A stretch of 64,000 nucleotides of DNA from Volutella citrinella (taxonomy: Eukaryota > Ascomycota > Sordariomycetes > Hypocreales > Nectriaceae): positions 2,294,001 through 2,358,000 of the forward strand of contig JAWZSP010000001.1 in the NCBI GenBank assembly GCA_034401135.1, given 5' to 3'. The translations under genes and the position numbers were made by a program. Within the stretch, counting starts at the first letter, position 1. The number at the start of each line of letters is the position of its first letter. Of this stretch, positions 31,301 through 43,509 are shown in pieces. The notes under the pieces were generated by a model. That model searched no databases. It saw only the letters and a list, made by a program, of their open reading frames with translations, and was not told the origin of the DNA.

Positions 31301-34300
31301 GGTGGCAGATTCGGCTCTGCTCCAAATGCTGTCTAGCTGGCCGGGGAATCAATTGGAGCAACGACAAGCTGCGTTAGTAACTGTCACGCATCCAGAGCTC
31401 ATATGTTCGAGAAGAGGAGGTTGCTGGGCGGAGGTCGACTGGAGGTCGGGGACCTGCGCAGGTGGCCGCTAGTGCTATCAGTCTGGCGGCTAGCTTCAGC
31501 TACCGTGCCTCTAGCCAAGGTCGGGGGGGGACGGGAGGACGATCGACGACGACGACGATGACGATGACGACAGAGCCGAGAGACTAGGGGGAGCAAAGAA
31601 AAAAAGAGGGGGAGCAAGAAGTGAGGAAGAACTGATGGGATAAAACAGGATAGTAGGCAAAAGCGGAAACGGGCAGAAGAAGGACACAAGGGCAGAGGGA
31701 TGCACTACTACGTAGGGTCGAGAAAGGCATGCAAGCAAGGTTGGCAAGGTTGGCTCGATGCAGCTGGCCAAGAGGGAGCTTAGCAAGGAAAGCTGGGCGT
31801 CGGCGCACCGCCCCCCGGCTGGGCAGGTCGGTGGGCCGGCAGGGCAGGGAATTGGAAGTCTAGGGAGCTGTGGCTGGGATGAGCCAAAGCCACCCAGCGC
31901 CTAGTCGGGTGGGGGAGCCGAGCAACTTTCAGTTCCGCGCAGCTTCGGTGATGCAGCTCGACGGTGGTAGACGTCACGGGCGGCCTGCATCTGAGATGGG
32001 GTAGCTCCCTCTTGGGCCGCCGACGTACAGACTATGGGGGCCATTGATAGGCTGCTTCGCGCGGTATCTGCATCGGGCACAGCCTCGGTTGCGCTGCTGC
32101 TCATCCTCCTGGACTCTTTGAGGTGACCGGCCACACCGAGCCACTTCCAAGTAACAGGATCCTTGGGTACCTCTCTCACCAGACGGTGTTTTCATGGTGG
32201 TGGCACTCAATTCTCGAATCCCGCCATTGGGTCGCAAGGGCACCAGAGAGGAGACGAGACAAGACGACAGCGAATGGCGTATGGAACATGGCGGTGCCAT
32301 GGTACGTGTCCGCACTTTCAAAACTGTGTAACATGACGGTTCCCCCCTGCTGCTTGCTGGATTGGCAAGCCATCAAATCGTGGAAGCATGCCTTTGGCCG
32401 TTGGGAGCAAAGGGCAATGGCACGGTGCCCTGTGAGATCCAATTTCGTGGGAGGGTACCAAATAAGCAGTACGGAGTAGGTGACGCACAGGAATCGGGTA
32501 TGGATGATCCCACCTCTTCGGTAAGAGACGTCATAACAATAAAACAACCCAGCTAATAATCAATAATTGCCCCGCGAGCCCACGCCCCCCCCCCAGACGG
32601 ACACGCCGCGCTCGATGGACCTCTAGGAGCGATATTCCTCCGACAATTGTCTGCTTCGACTAACTGGGAACCACTACTGCAACGACCATTACCATTACTG
32701 GCATAACTACTGTAGCCAGCTGCTGAAGCTGTCGTGGTCCCCTTCGCCACCCAAAGCTCAACCAGTCCGAAGAACCGTAACTCAACGGACGGCCTGAACC
32801 TTGACCAGCTGGGCCCTCCACCCCCCTGCGGCGCTGAACGCAAGCGGGAGGGGGTTCGCCAAAGGAGCCTACTAGAGGTTCCATCAAACTCTCTTGGCTC
32901 TCCACGTCTTGGATCAAATGTAGCAGGTAGACTGCGACTTGCATCCCGTCGCATGCTGTGACTGGCATCTCCTCGCAGAGACCCAGGTCGTTTTCTTCTC
33001 GGCCGTCTCGGTTACTGCGGTCCTCGCATCCGGACGCGGCGAGATTTTGTTTGTCGATTCTTTGGCGACAGTCACGACACACCACTTCCCCTCCCTCCCC
33101 CCCCACAAGTTACGCGCCTACCTATCTTTCCCTACCATGGTTTGGATCCACTGATATCAGGGTGCCCTCGCAGTAGCTACTGCTGCCATGGTTTTCGATG
33201 TCGTGCTCACGTACGAAACAGAACAGGCGGGTTGTGCACCGCAGTGCTACCGCCATGTACGATTGTTACTAACAGTGGCTTCACACTCTGTCCCCTTCCA
33301 TCAAACCAAGCTGCAGGGAGCAAGGCGGCACAACATGTCGTCTGTAAATTCGATGTGCTAGGATCATACCTACTTGGGGCGGGTAGGAAGGCATCCATGG
33401 GCGACCTGAGTTGATTCACCCAGGGACCAGGCGCAGGTGCGTGGGCCCGAGACCTCCACTGGGACTCTCCACCAAGCCCAGATCCCAACCACTAATTGAT
33501 CCCCCAATTGAGCCTGCAGTCTCGCACCAATGTCGGTTGTGCACCATAAGGTCCACTCATCTTCAGCTATCTTCTGATTGCCCACTGGGCTGCCTCCCCC
33601 GCCGCTGAGACCTTCACTCACCTCAGCTGCAACATGAGGCACCATGTTCCGTGGCATCTGTCTCTGTATTTGTCTACCGGTCGCATTGCCTACGCATGCT
33701 GCTGTGGCAAATCCACGCCGGTCAAGGTTCTTCGTTGGGGTCCTTTCAAAAGCCGCTTGCCTCTTGGCTGGCTGCTTTCTTTTTCGAGCTTCTCCATCAG
33801 AGTTTCGTCTGCCCCCTGAGCTGCCAGCACAGGTTGCGACAGTGGCCATTGGATCTTTGGTGGCCCAAGGCTTGGCCCGCCCGGGAAGGGAGCTGGGAGT
33901 TCAAGCACTACGTAGGGCGCAGTAATTAATGGTGAAATTAGGCGCTGGGCCGGCTCCGAGCCGCTTCATTTTCCCGACGGACTTTGAGGGCCTCGACCGC
34001 GCTATCAATAGGCAGCTGAACCGGGCTTGGACTTGGATCCCTCGGCCCGCCAGTGCGGCCAGTCTCACCATTGGGCTAATTTATTCCATGGGGATCAGCT
34101 ACCACCATGTCGATCAACGCCAGATGCCCCACCACAACCGAGCAATCTTAAGGCTAATGATCCATATGTACATCCAAAGTAGCTTCCAACGAAGCTGATG
34201 CATATCCCAATCCTCACTCGGCCAAATCAGTCGATGTCATGATGCATTCGTCTAAACCTGGGGGAGAAAATATCTGGCTGTCACCTAGTCAGACTCTACC

Positions 34301-34826
34301 AGTTGGACAGGCTTCTTTCAGCCACATCTACCCGCTGCATCCCCTTTGTTTTCGTGAACGACAAGGCTGCGGTGACAGAGATGCAAAACGCCTAAGGACT
34401 TGATCAAATCAATTTGGGTTCCGTGAGGGCAGTCAGACAGCGGTTTGGAGACCATCCATATGTCCCATCGAGTAGTCCGAGCGTGGTATTTTCCAGAGTA
34501 AAACCGCATTGGGTTGAATAGTTTGAAAATAGTATCTGTAATTGCATCTATGTTGACTCGCTATCGTGAAAACCCAAAGGAGAAAAAAGCCAAAACAATC
34601 CATATCTTTGACACCTGTGTAGAGATAAAAACGCTCAGTGTGGCAGACTTACTACTTCTGCTCATGTCTATCAAGGAATGAAAGCGGCAAGATATGCATC
34701 AAACAGAATAAGACTGAGGGGAAGAGAAACCCAACTCCTACCCGACACAAGATCAAGCCTTTACTCCGTTACTAATGCAAGCAAAGCCATACATTATCAT
34801 ATGCGTGTTGTGATGAGCTGTCCTCA
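31301..34826. other. Intergenic, about 3.5 kb
   Basis: The left part (31300-31800) is the tricalbin leader and promoter. It includes a GAC/GAT-rich triplet stretch (31538-31570) and purine-rich sequence that reads CT-rich on the gene strand. The rest shows only short frames. Poly-C runs lie at 32586-32596 and 33091-33107. The AT-richer right part (34200-34826) leads to the FYVE gene's 3' end. No gene, tRNA or transposon is recognised. Confidence 0.4.
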
Positions 34827-36899
34827 TCAATAGCCAAAACCATCGTGCTGATGGACTGGACATCGGCCTGGGTGGTTCACAAACCAGCTTGAAATGCAAA
34901 CTTTGTGAAACCGACAGAGACACTCAAGTCGCGCCATGGCAACCCCGACTGTAAACTCTTCCAGACAGATGGTACATTCAGCATCATCCACGCAATCCTT
35001 TTCCGTGGCCGTGTATGCATACATGCCCGTTCGTCGCTGGATTGGCGGTTGCCTGGCACCACCCTGGGGAGTTCCATACGCACTGTGTCCCTGAATACAT
35101 GATTCAATGTGTTCTTCGCGGAGCCGGTCGCTGTTCTCCAGCTCTCGGGATGGTAGCTCCTCATGACATACCGGGCACTCGTCTTCTTCGGCAATTTGTC
35201 TGGGTGGCTCTGGCATCACTCCCCGTCGGACCAACTCCTCACGCGGGAGCAGCTGAAGTGAGGGGTTCCACGGTATCTGCTGCTGAGGGTTCCTGGCTAG
35301 TCCGTTGATTTCGGTGTACAAAGTAAAATCGCGGTAGTCCCGGTCATCCGGCGGTAGAGTGGGATCTCTTGGTACAATGTGTCCTATATTTCCCGTCGAA
35401 GAACTGGATCCTGCCTCTGCTACCAGTCGCTCGTATGGAGTCCGTGAGGTGTGTTGATGACGAGAAAAAGCATGCGCAGCCGAGCTTGAAGCCGAGTCAC
35501 CCTTGGGACAATGGTTAGAATTGGGTCCAAATGGCATATCCATTGTACTCACCATTGTTACACTTCTCGACCTATGAGCAGTGTAGGAAAGTGGCCCCCG
35601 GCTTGTAAATACCGTGCCGTGCCTGTTGGAGGCTGGTAGACTACCATATGGGTTTGTAGTACTGCTTCGAGATCTCTGGTGGACAACGCGAGGCGATTGG
35701 GCTGACGGCGAGCCTGGGCTTTGCGGAGGCGCAGTATTCGGGTCCGGTACACAGGGATTGCACAGTCTCACACGCTCGCCGCCAGACATGCTATTCGCAT
35801 TAAAGTACCCTGAACCAAGCCCATCGACAAGAAGAGTTGGGGGGATGGGTACTTCAGAACCAGGGTAGCGGACGATGAACTGGTGGGGAATAATGATCCG
35901 ATGTGGTGAACACGAGTTGCACACAACTCTCCCACATTTCCTTCCTTAGGTTAGCCATCGATTTCATAATGGCATGTTGCGCCTGGTTGGGGGGATGGGG
36001 GGGATGGGGAGCACACACCTGCAGTGGTGTTTTCTCACAAAGAAGCTGAATTGAGTGCGACAGATAGGACAGTACGTAACCTCACCATCTGGCTGCCACC
36101 GGGGCAAAGCCCATTCAGATGATACGCGCCTGTCAATTGTCAAGTGCGGGTAGCGAGGTAGCGGTGACATGCCACTCTCCGAAACGCTCTCTCTTCGAGG
36201 TGCTGGCAAAGGCGCATCCATTCTTTCACGAGATACGGGTGTCCATACGCGCCTTGTTTCCCCAGAGGCCAATGACGATTGCCGTGGGTTAAATCGAGGC
36301 GGGGGGGCTCTTTCGGCTCCAGTGGCGATAGGGGGTGAGGCAGCTATTTCCCTGAGACTGGCACTACCATCAGGCTCCTCGGTCTGCGGAGGGGGGCGCA
36401 AAACAGGAGCAGGCTGCTGTGAAGTGTTGGCAGCAGCAAGTGACCCCTCATCAACTGCGGCGGATGGCCCAGTTAGGATGTCTCTTGAGCTGCCTGTGGG
36501 CCAATCCATCCGATCCTGGGCTGGTGATAAAGATACTCCATCGTGGTCGGGTGGCGATGTATCGTTTTCATGGTCGTCGTCTTCGGTACGATGCTGCTCT
36601 TCGTCCGGTGTTGAATCCCTCACATCGTCATCAAGGTGTCCCTCCTCGACGGAGTCACCGCTGTGCCCATCCTGCGATCCTGCGTCTGAGAGACTTCGTT
36701 CGACAAAGTGAGATGGGCAGTCAAAGTAACGTGAACATTCGCGATCGTGAAAGCGGGCGGTTCGCCACCGGCATGGTCGAGGTCCTCGGGTAACATCTAT
36801 GGTGTCCAAAAACGAACCCGAGGACCTGGAGTCACTGGAGACTGCCTCATCGGCATCATGGCTGCCAGGAGAGCTGATAGGATCCGGGGGACTAGCCAT
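34827..36899 (-). CDS. FYVE + RING zinc-finger protein (Pib1-like)
   Basis: Two exons, 36019-36899 and 34827-35940, with a 78-nt intron (35941-36018); 664 residues. The splice rebuilds the FYVE core: CPIC (277-280), RKHHCRKCGRVVCNSC (289-304), with W/D residues just before. The last cysteine pair, LCNPC, comes only after an insert of roughly 40 residues following PHQFIV. A second zinc-like motif, CPVC...EEHIESC (C-x2-C-...-H-x3-C), lies in the middle of exon 2 and resembles a Rad18/UBZ finger. A C-terminal RING follows: CTICLEEF, then CLCRFHKVCISSWF and CPVH. The N-terminal 270 residues are acidic and disordered. Family role: binds PI3P on endosomes or vacuole and acts as a ubiquitin ligase, as yeast Pib1 does; the ligase role here is inferred from the RING. 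Confidence 0.88.
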
Positions 36900-38488
36900 G
36901 ATGGTGCATCAGCGCACATGCGGGCGTCAGACTGTCGGGGCGCTCAACAGGACATCAGTATTCGGTCGGTTCGTTAATCCGCAGTCGAGAACGATCGAAG
37001 CGAAGGGTCGAGGCAAGTGCTGACGATATCGATGCAGCAGACGCCTGGAAGTGCGGTCAGTCAGTGGATGGCGCACCGGAGCGAGTCCTGCATAATAACC
37101 AGGCGTTGGGCGCCGCAGCCGTCAGTATCACTAGAAGGGGACAAGTTACCTACGTCTGAGGGGTCGTGGCAAGCGAGGAAGCGCGGGCTGTGGAGTTGTA
37201 AAGATGAATGGGCGCACGACAAGCTGTAAGAGAAATGCGACGTGACTGTTGGGAGGACGGACTGATAGGTAGCAAGCAACGAGGAGGAAGGCAACATAGA
37301 CTCGGGTCCTGCCTGAGCAGCCTTGATGAGACTTGGTCGACACGCGATCACCCTTGCGTCTCCCTAAAAGAGGCGAAACGGGCGCCTTGCACCAACACAG
37401 GCAGCACTCGAACGCGCTAAAGCTTAGGTAGGCCTTCAGCGGGCGGCAAATGCCACCTGACACAATGGAGTGGACCTAGCGCCCTAGTACTTCCAAAGTA
37501 CTGGATGATGCACAGCGAACCGGCAGCCAGTTCATTTTAGGTGTCATGAACCAAAGGCGGTAAGCAAGGCATAATACGGCTCTAATAATTAATAATGCCA
37601 TGATACAGTGACTCAACCAACTTCGCTTCCCTCTGTCGGTGGCGAGGCGTCCCGAGCCAGCATGTCGCATCTACACTGTCATGATAGCCCGTCAATGCCG
37701 ACAAGTAGTGCATGAATCAATTGCATGCCTACCTCATCTGCCCACGTCATAGGGCGGAGGAGCAGATCATCCGCCTGGTTGAAGTTACTATATTAATACG
37801 CTCCCCATCACCGCCTCAGGCTGTCTGGTGCTAGCTAGGTCATTAAGGGAGGTGTCTTTCTCCTATTGCCGTCGTTGAATCCTGCACGATAGAAATATGC
37901 CGCGAAAGGGACGAATGCTCAAAACGAAGGACATCCGAGTTTCCGGTCAATGACATGAGCGTAAGTGCGGGGTTGCAACTAACGCCCATGAATGCGGGTT
38001 CAGAAAGACATTTTATCATTAAGATAGAATTTAGAGAGTAGTTTCTATCCACAATTATCTCCGATCATAGTTTGACTACAACGGTTCTATTTGATAAGAA
38101 CTGGGTTGACTCCTTGAAGCTGGCAACATCCTAGCTATGCACACCAGAGCATTTGATCATGGGTAAACATCGTAGCACACGAGTCCAACAGAGGTGCACC
38201 ACTTCTTCCCGAGAATATTGGATTAGCCGTTGTTTCGTTTAATATGTTCTCCTTACCTAAGGTAGTAATAACCAAGCTAGCTGTGGTGCAGTGCTCTCCA
38301 ACTCTCATCGAAGCTACCAAATGAGCTCCCAGTGGACTTCCCCGCACCCGATGTCGATCCCTAGCCCCAACTCCCAGCAACAACTGTAGGTTCCATTAAG
38401 AACTCCTTGTACTCGACTAGCTTCTGCACAAACAACCCCCGTCTCCTTCGGTATTAGACATACTCAACCGAAACTTGACCTCTGCACC
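36900..38488. other. Intergenic between FYVE gene and SDR gene
   Basis: Divergent promoters: the FYVE gene leader on the left and the SDR promoter on the right. From 37480 to 38400 the sequence is AT-richer, with no frame of interest. No repeat or transposon end was noticed. Confidence 0.45.
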
Positions 38489-39375
38489 ATGACATCGGAC
38501 CAGGCACCTGTGGCTCTCATCACAGGGGGCACCGCAGGCCTCGGTGCAGCAACAGCCCGATTGTTTGCCAAGCACGGGATGCGGGTGGCTGTAAACTACC
38601 ACTCGAATGCGGACCGAGCCAACGCGCTGGTAAAGGAGCTTGGGGATCTCTCTACCTTTCCGGAAAGCGTGGCCGGTCCAAACTTTTTAGCATGTCGCGC
38701 AGATCTTGGTGTCCGAGCGGAGCTGGTAAAGATGGTCGACGAGGTTGTGGCTGCTATGGGGCGGCTGGACGTCGTGTTTTCGAATGGCGGATGGACAAAG
38801 GTCCGCGATATCACGGACCTGGACGACAACGTGGACGAGGAAGACTGGGATCGGTGTTTCAACATGAACGTCAAGTCACACCTGTTTCTAATGCACGCCG
38901 CCAGGGAGCATCTGGACAAGACCGAGGGCGCTTTCATCACGACAGCCTCGTTGGCGGGTGTCAAGGTCAGCGGCAGCTCACTTGTACGTTCCCGGTGACT
39001 CTGGACCTTGTGTGACCCTGCGGAGTACTGACTTGCGTGGAAAGGCTTATGCAGTCAGCAAAGCAGCCCAGATTCACCTTGTCAAAGGCCTTGCGTTGCA
39101 AGCAAGTCCCAGGATACGAGTGAATAGCGTATCCCCGGGTTTAATGTTGACAGTTCGTTTTCCCATTCCCCTCATGCCCATGCCTGGGTCCTAACAAATC
39201 ACACAAGGAATGGGGACTGAGTTTCCCGGAAGAAAAGCGCGACGAGATGGTCCAGAAAACGCAGTTGAAACGATTTGCTACAGTGGAGGACGTTGCTGAA
39301 CAAGTCCTGTGCTTTGCAAAGTCCAAGTCAGTCACGGGGACCAACGCTGTGATCGATGCTGGCTTGGCTCTATAG
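38489..39375 (+). CDS. Short-chain dehydrogenase/reductase (SDR)
   Basis: Three exons: 38489-38983, 39045-39152 and 39218-39375 with its first ten bases earlier, that is, exon 3 begins at 39208; introns 38984-39044 and 39153-39207; 256 residues. The cofactor motif TGGTAGLG (12-19) is the SDR TGxxxGxG. The catalytic set is Ser154 (TTASLAGV), Tyr167 and Lys171 (YAVSK). The usual NNAG is replaced by SNGGW. The C-terminal part (EWGLSFPEEKRDEM) follows the family pattern of closing with VTGTNAVIDAGLAL. It is a classical NAD(P)-dependent oxidoreductase; the N-end residues RVAVNYHSNAD after beta2 hint at NADPH (inference). The substrate is unknown. The neighbouring MFS gene ends 34 bp away on the other strand. 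Confidence 0.9.
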
Positions 39376-39409
39376 CCAGTATTGAATCGGCTAGACGATG
39401 CTAGACATG

Positions 39410-41183
39410 TCATTCGCCTACTTCTCTGTCGGTGTCCCAATGTGCATATCCCACAGCCGACCACTTCCACGTTGCTCGCCTAATCCTCCCGCCCCAAACG
39501 AAAAATGGCACCCAGAATATGAGCACTGCGGCTGCAATACCTGCCATGGCTCCAAAGCTGTCCTGGTATCCCGATAGCTGAATCCAGGAGTTGGTGTAAA
39601 AGCAGAGAAGAAAACCAAACATTGCTGGCGATTGCGTTAGTACGAATAGTCATCTGAGACCATTGTGTCGCACCTTTGAAGCCCATTACTGACAGGCTTA
39701 CTTCGCCTGCAATGGGACGATATACATCAATCACGTATACAATGCAGATGTTCGATGATTGGGTGATGGAAAAGTTTACTGCCACTGGTTAGTATTCAAA
39801 TTGACAAGGCTCAGTTGGGCACTCACGCAAGCCAAGGCCAACTGTAGGCACAATCCAATGGAGGCCGTGCTCGATCCCAACGCCGTAGAGGACCAGAGCG
39901 AGGGGTGTGGTGATCATGGATAGTGCCAAGGCCGGAAGTCGCATCTCAGGCTCTCTTATCCCATGGTTTCTCTTCGTCAAGAAGTCTGCCAACAAGTCCC
40001 CGAGATGACCTCCGGCAGGAATCCCAATCAAGGACCCCAAAATGGCGGAAATGAAGCAGAGTCCCACCTGTGAAGCCGTGAACTCATAAGCGTCCTCAAA
40101 TGCCGCGCCGACGTTAGATGTGACGGCGACTAGGAAGCCAATAGTGACGGATTGCACCAGGGCCGCCCAAAGTATGGTGGGCAGAACTATCAGAATAAAT
40201 GGCCGCAGGAACATCCTGTGCCATTTCTCCGACGTCAGACGTCCATTGTATAGGGACAGCGATTGCCAAAAGTCCTTCTTGGGCGGGTATTCGACATAGG
40301 GGTAGGCGCCGTCGCCCGAGAGATCCCGTTTCGTCCCAGGCGCAGGCGTGTCCACGGTATCCGTCTCATCGCTTGGTCGAATGTACGCGGTTTCCGGGAA
40401 GAAGAAGAACATGAGAAGAAGCACGAACCCAATGAGAGCGCATCCCACCTCGTAAATAGTCCGCCAACTGCTATCAGTGGTTATGAAGCCAGAGATGATG
40501 AGGCCGAAAGCCACCCCAACCGACAAAGCACAGTTGTAGAAGGACATGACGGTGCCACGTTCATGCAGGAAGAAGACGTCTGCAATGGTGATGGGTGCAA
40601 TGGTCTCGGCGGCGCCGGCGCCAAACCCCATAATTATTCGGCCGGCGAGGAATCCTGCATAGTCGTGTTCAAAGATGAGCCAGAAGGCGGTTGCGCAGTA
40701 TATCAGGTAGCTGGCGAGGTACACAGGACGCCTCCCATACTTATTGGCCAGGGGAACCCAGATGAAGCATCCTACGCCCATCAGCAGGCTGGTCGTGGTA
40801 AAAAAGTACGCAGTCTGCGGGATAGCAACGCCCACGAGACCGTCGGGATCTTCAGTCTCGGGGAAAAAAGCCAAGGCGGTGTCAACAATGGCAATAGATG
40901 GCCCCGCTGCCAGAAAGTTGGACATGGTCATGGCAAGGCACACCAGGGCAGCAATAGAGTACTTCCGCCATTGCGACCTGGAACACGTCAGTCTCAACGC
41001 TTGAAGGTTCCAGGATAGGGTGCAGAGTTACCAGTTGAGAGGGTCGTTTGGGTCGCGAGATGGCTTCGGGATGAGAATCAAGTCATTTGTTTCTTCATGG
41101 CGAAGTCGAACGTTGCCCAACGACTGGCTGTGTCCAGGAGGCATTGGCGTCACCTTGGGAGGTATACCATCGGCCAGCGCCAT
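39410..41183 (-). CDS. MFS transporter, DHA1-like
   Basis: Four exons: 41032-41183, 39827-40977, 39674-39778 and 39410-39624; introns 40978-41031 (54 nt), 39779-39826 (48) and 39625-39673 (49); 540 residues. The first exon ends RDPNDPLNW, the conserved pre-TM1 sequence of fungal DHA1-type carriers. About 12 membrane segments follow. The loop 2-3 motif ANKYGRRPVY is present, as is GRIIMGFGAGAAETIAP in TM4-5. A hydrophilic central loop (TPAPGTKRDL...) separates the halves. Exon 3 encodes the TM10-11 part beginning LNFSITQSSN. It is probably a proton-driven plasma-membrane exporter or importer; the substrate is not known. It is arranged tail to tail with the SDR gene, 34 bp apart. No other biosynthetic gene is near. 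Confidence 0.9.
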
Positions 41184-43509
41184 GGTAGGATGCAGGCGCA
41201 GGAATTATACTGAGTCTTACCAGTGGCAGATGATATTATTGCTGGAAGGATACCATGAAAAGAGGTTGTGAATTGATTATCGAGCTTGGCACGGGCAGGA
41301 GTTGTATTACGTGCATCCCACAGGGCAGGCCTAGCGGACGCAGCCAGGAGACGTTAAGACGGTTTCGTGTAATACTAGGGGCCAGCCAAGACGTCCATTT
41401 GAGCAGGGGGCTAGGGGGTGGGTGCTATGGAGGGAGGGCCAAGGCTGAGAGATCAACTAGAGGTTGGCCTCAATGTCTCTGAGATCCATGCAAGGCTTGA
41501 GGGGTGGAGGGTGGTATGGAGGTAGCAACTCGCAAATGCGGCCGCCAGGCGAGACTAATGACAAGGTCTGGTCTCCCAAGCCTGGGGTAAGCTTTGGCTT
41601 GTGACTCGCGATTCGCCACGGGTTAGGCCGGGTATTAGAGCATCGCACGCCGGCGCTAGTCAGTTAGCCTGCCCGGTGAGGAGGCTCTTCAAGCGTCAGG
41701 GTGGGTGGGTTAGCCTTAGCCCAGCATTATCGAGATGAGTGACGCTTTCAATCACCAAGATCACGGGCTCCACCCTCGGGGTCCCCATTGATGGTTTTTT
41801 TTTCCACAGGCAGCTTACGCAGCAGGAGGTAGGAAGCGTGTCAGTGCGTATATGGCAGCGATGGGAAAGCCTTGTATGCTTAATTACCTATTCGGAGACT
41901 GGTGGAGAAAAGAGGAAGTAAAGATGGCGTCCACACTGGAGATCAGCCACCGACAAGGCTGAGGGTCTGGCCAGCCAGCCGGCCGGTTAGCCCCATACCG
42001 CCCGGAAAGGCCGTTCCTCGTTCCTGTGGGTTTGCGTGCATTAATTAGTTGACAGCCAATGAGCCATGTGCCTGTCATCATGAGGGCCGGCCGGCAATAG
42101 GAGCTGGAACACTCTAAGTTCGTGCAGATGGGAGAATCCAAGCTGATGGATGGATGGACGGTGTGGTGGCTCTGGGCAAGCAGGAACAGACATGATCCAA
42201 TGGCATCCTCGAGTCCTGCCGACCAGCCTCCATGGCGCTTCATTGTTCCACCCTAGCGAGGGATGTTGGTGTACATAGTAGTTGTTGACGCTCGTCTCGG
42301 GGGGTGTCCGCCGCGTTTGATCACAAAAGCCGTCGACTCCTGGCGCTCCGATGCGGAGCCAGGCTGGGCCATGCAATTCCAAGGCTTGCATGCCCCCCCG
42401 CCGGCACACGTAAGTCTTTTGGCGCCGGAAAAGTGGCCCGTGGGGATAGACGCGACAGCTCCGCCGACATCCTGGCCGCGTTGCAGAGGTGACGCCGTGA
42501 CGGGTCCTGGGGGCCCCTAGCCCGCGCTTGCAGCACCCAGGTGATGGCATTCGTCGGCGATGCTGACGACGACATCGGATGTTGCGCTTCAGGTCTGCGT
42601 TCCCGCGGTCCTTCATGTGCGGGTCTTGGTGCCAGAAAGAGGCGCCGGCCACACCACTAATGTGCCTGCCCGCCGGTGCGCGGCATGGGGTCTGGTCCTT
42701 GACGTCCGTGAGCGGGCAACGTCGACGTTTTTGCGCGGCGTTTTGGCCGACCCCGTGCTCCTGGGCGATGAGCAGGAGGAGGGCCGCAACATTCGTCACC
42801 TTGGTCCTTTGGTTGGATGAGGGATGGCGAGAGGATGGCACCTGCGGGTAATAATGCGCCCACAGATTGATGTCGTTGACTCGCTAGATGTGGGGAGGAT
42901 GGGTAAAATACTGACTATAGCGGTAATAGTGTCCGTGGGAACGCGCAGGGGCCGTGGCCTTAGCACAGTTGCGTGCGTACGTACTCCGTCTCGCCTTGTC
43001 TGGGCCGTGTGGGTGTCGAGATTGATTTGATTCCCGTCTCCAGATAAGGTAGCATTATGGTGACATTACTGCCATGCTCGGTGCTGCTCAAGCGCACTAG
43101 CAAGCATACAGTTGGGCTGTTCGGCACAAAATCCTGCGCCAAGCAATCCGACTCTTTCCCAATCAGACGTCGCCACTGGGCTGGCTCCACGGACGACCTC
43201 GACCTACTGTGACGCCTCATTAGCGAATTTCATCACCAACTCTGGACCACACGCACGCAAGAGACCTTGAATCTCCTGCGCTGGCAATCTCTTTGACGCT
43301 CACCCCTCAACAGCAGCTGGAGATCGCAGTAGCATCGTAGATTGTCTCTGGCTCTCTGGCTCTCCTATCCGCATCGACGAGCACGCACTTTGTTATACCC
43401 TTGGTTTATTGAGGTACCTGACTACTGCAAAGTCGTGTGTTCTTCGCAGCTATCACGGAAATGGCCACTGGTCGGTTCTCGGGCTCTTCTTATTAATCTC
43501 CATGCCGCC
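41184..43509. other. Intergenic, about 2.3 kb, shared upstream region
   Basis: Divergent promoters for the MFS gene (left) and the transcription factor (right). Several short frames exist but none is protein-like. A run of T lies at 41796-41804. The stretch 43200-43500 is the likely leader of the factor gene. No other signal is seen. Confidence 0.45.

Noticed and set aside
33975..34085. tRNA- or SINE-like stretch (minus strand, TTAGCCCAATGGTGAGA A-box-like, CGGTTCA B-box-like)
   Set aside because: The D-stem and 7-nt anticodon loop do not form, and there is no acceptor stem; likely chance or a decayed relic.
37480..38400. AT-rich stretch as a possible RIP-mutated transposon relic
   Set aside because: No terminal repeats or degraded transposase frame could be seen by eye; a RIP-index calculation would be needed.
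38489..41183. Secondary-metabolite cluster around the SDR and MFS genes
   Set aside because: No polyketide, peptide or terpene synthase gene and no cluster-type regulator next to them; the transcription factor 2.3 kb away is not enough.
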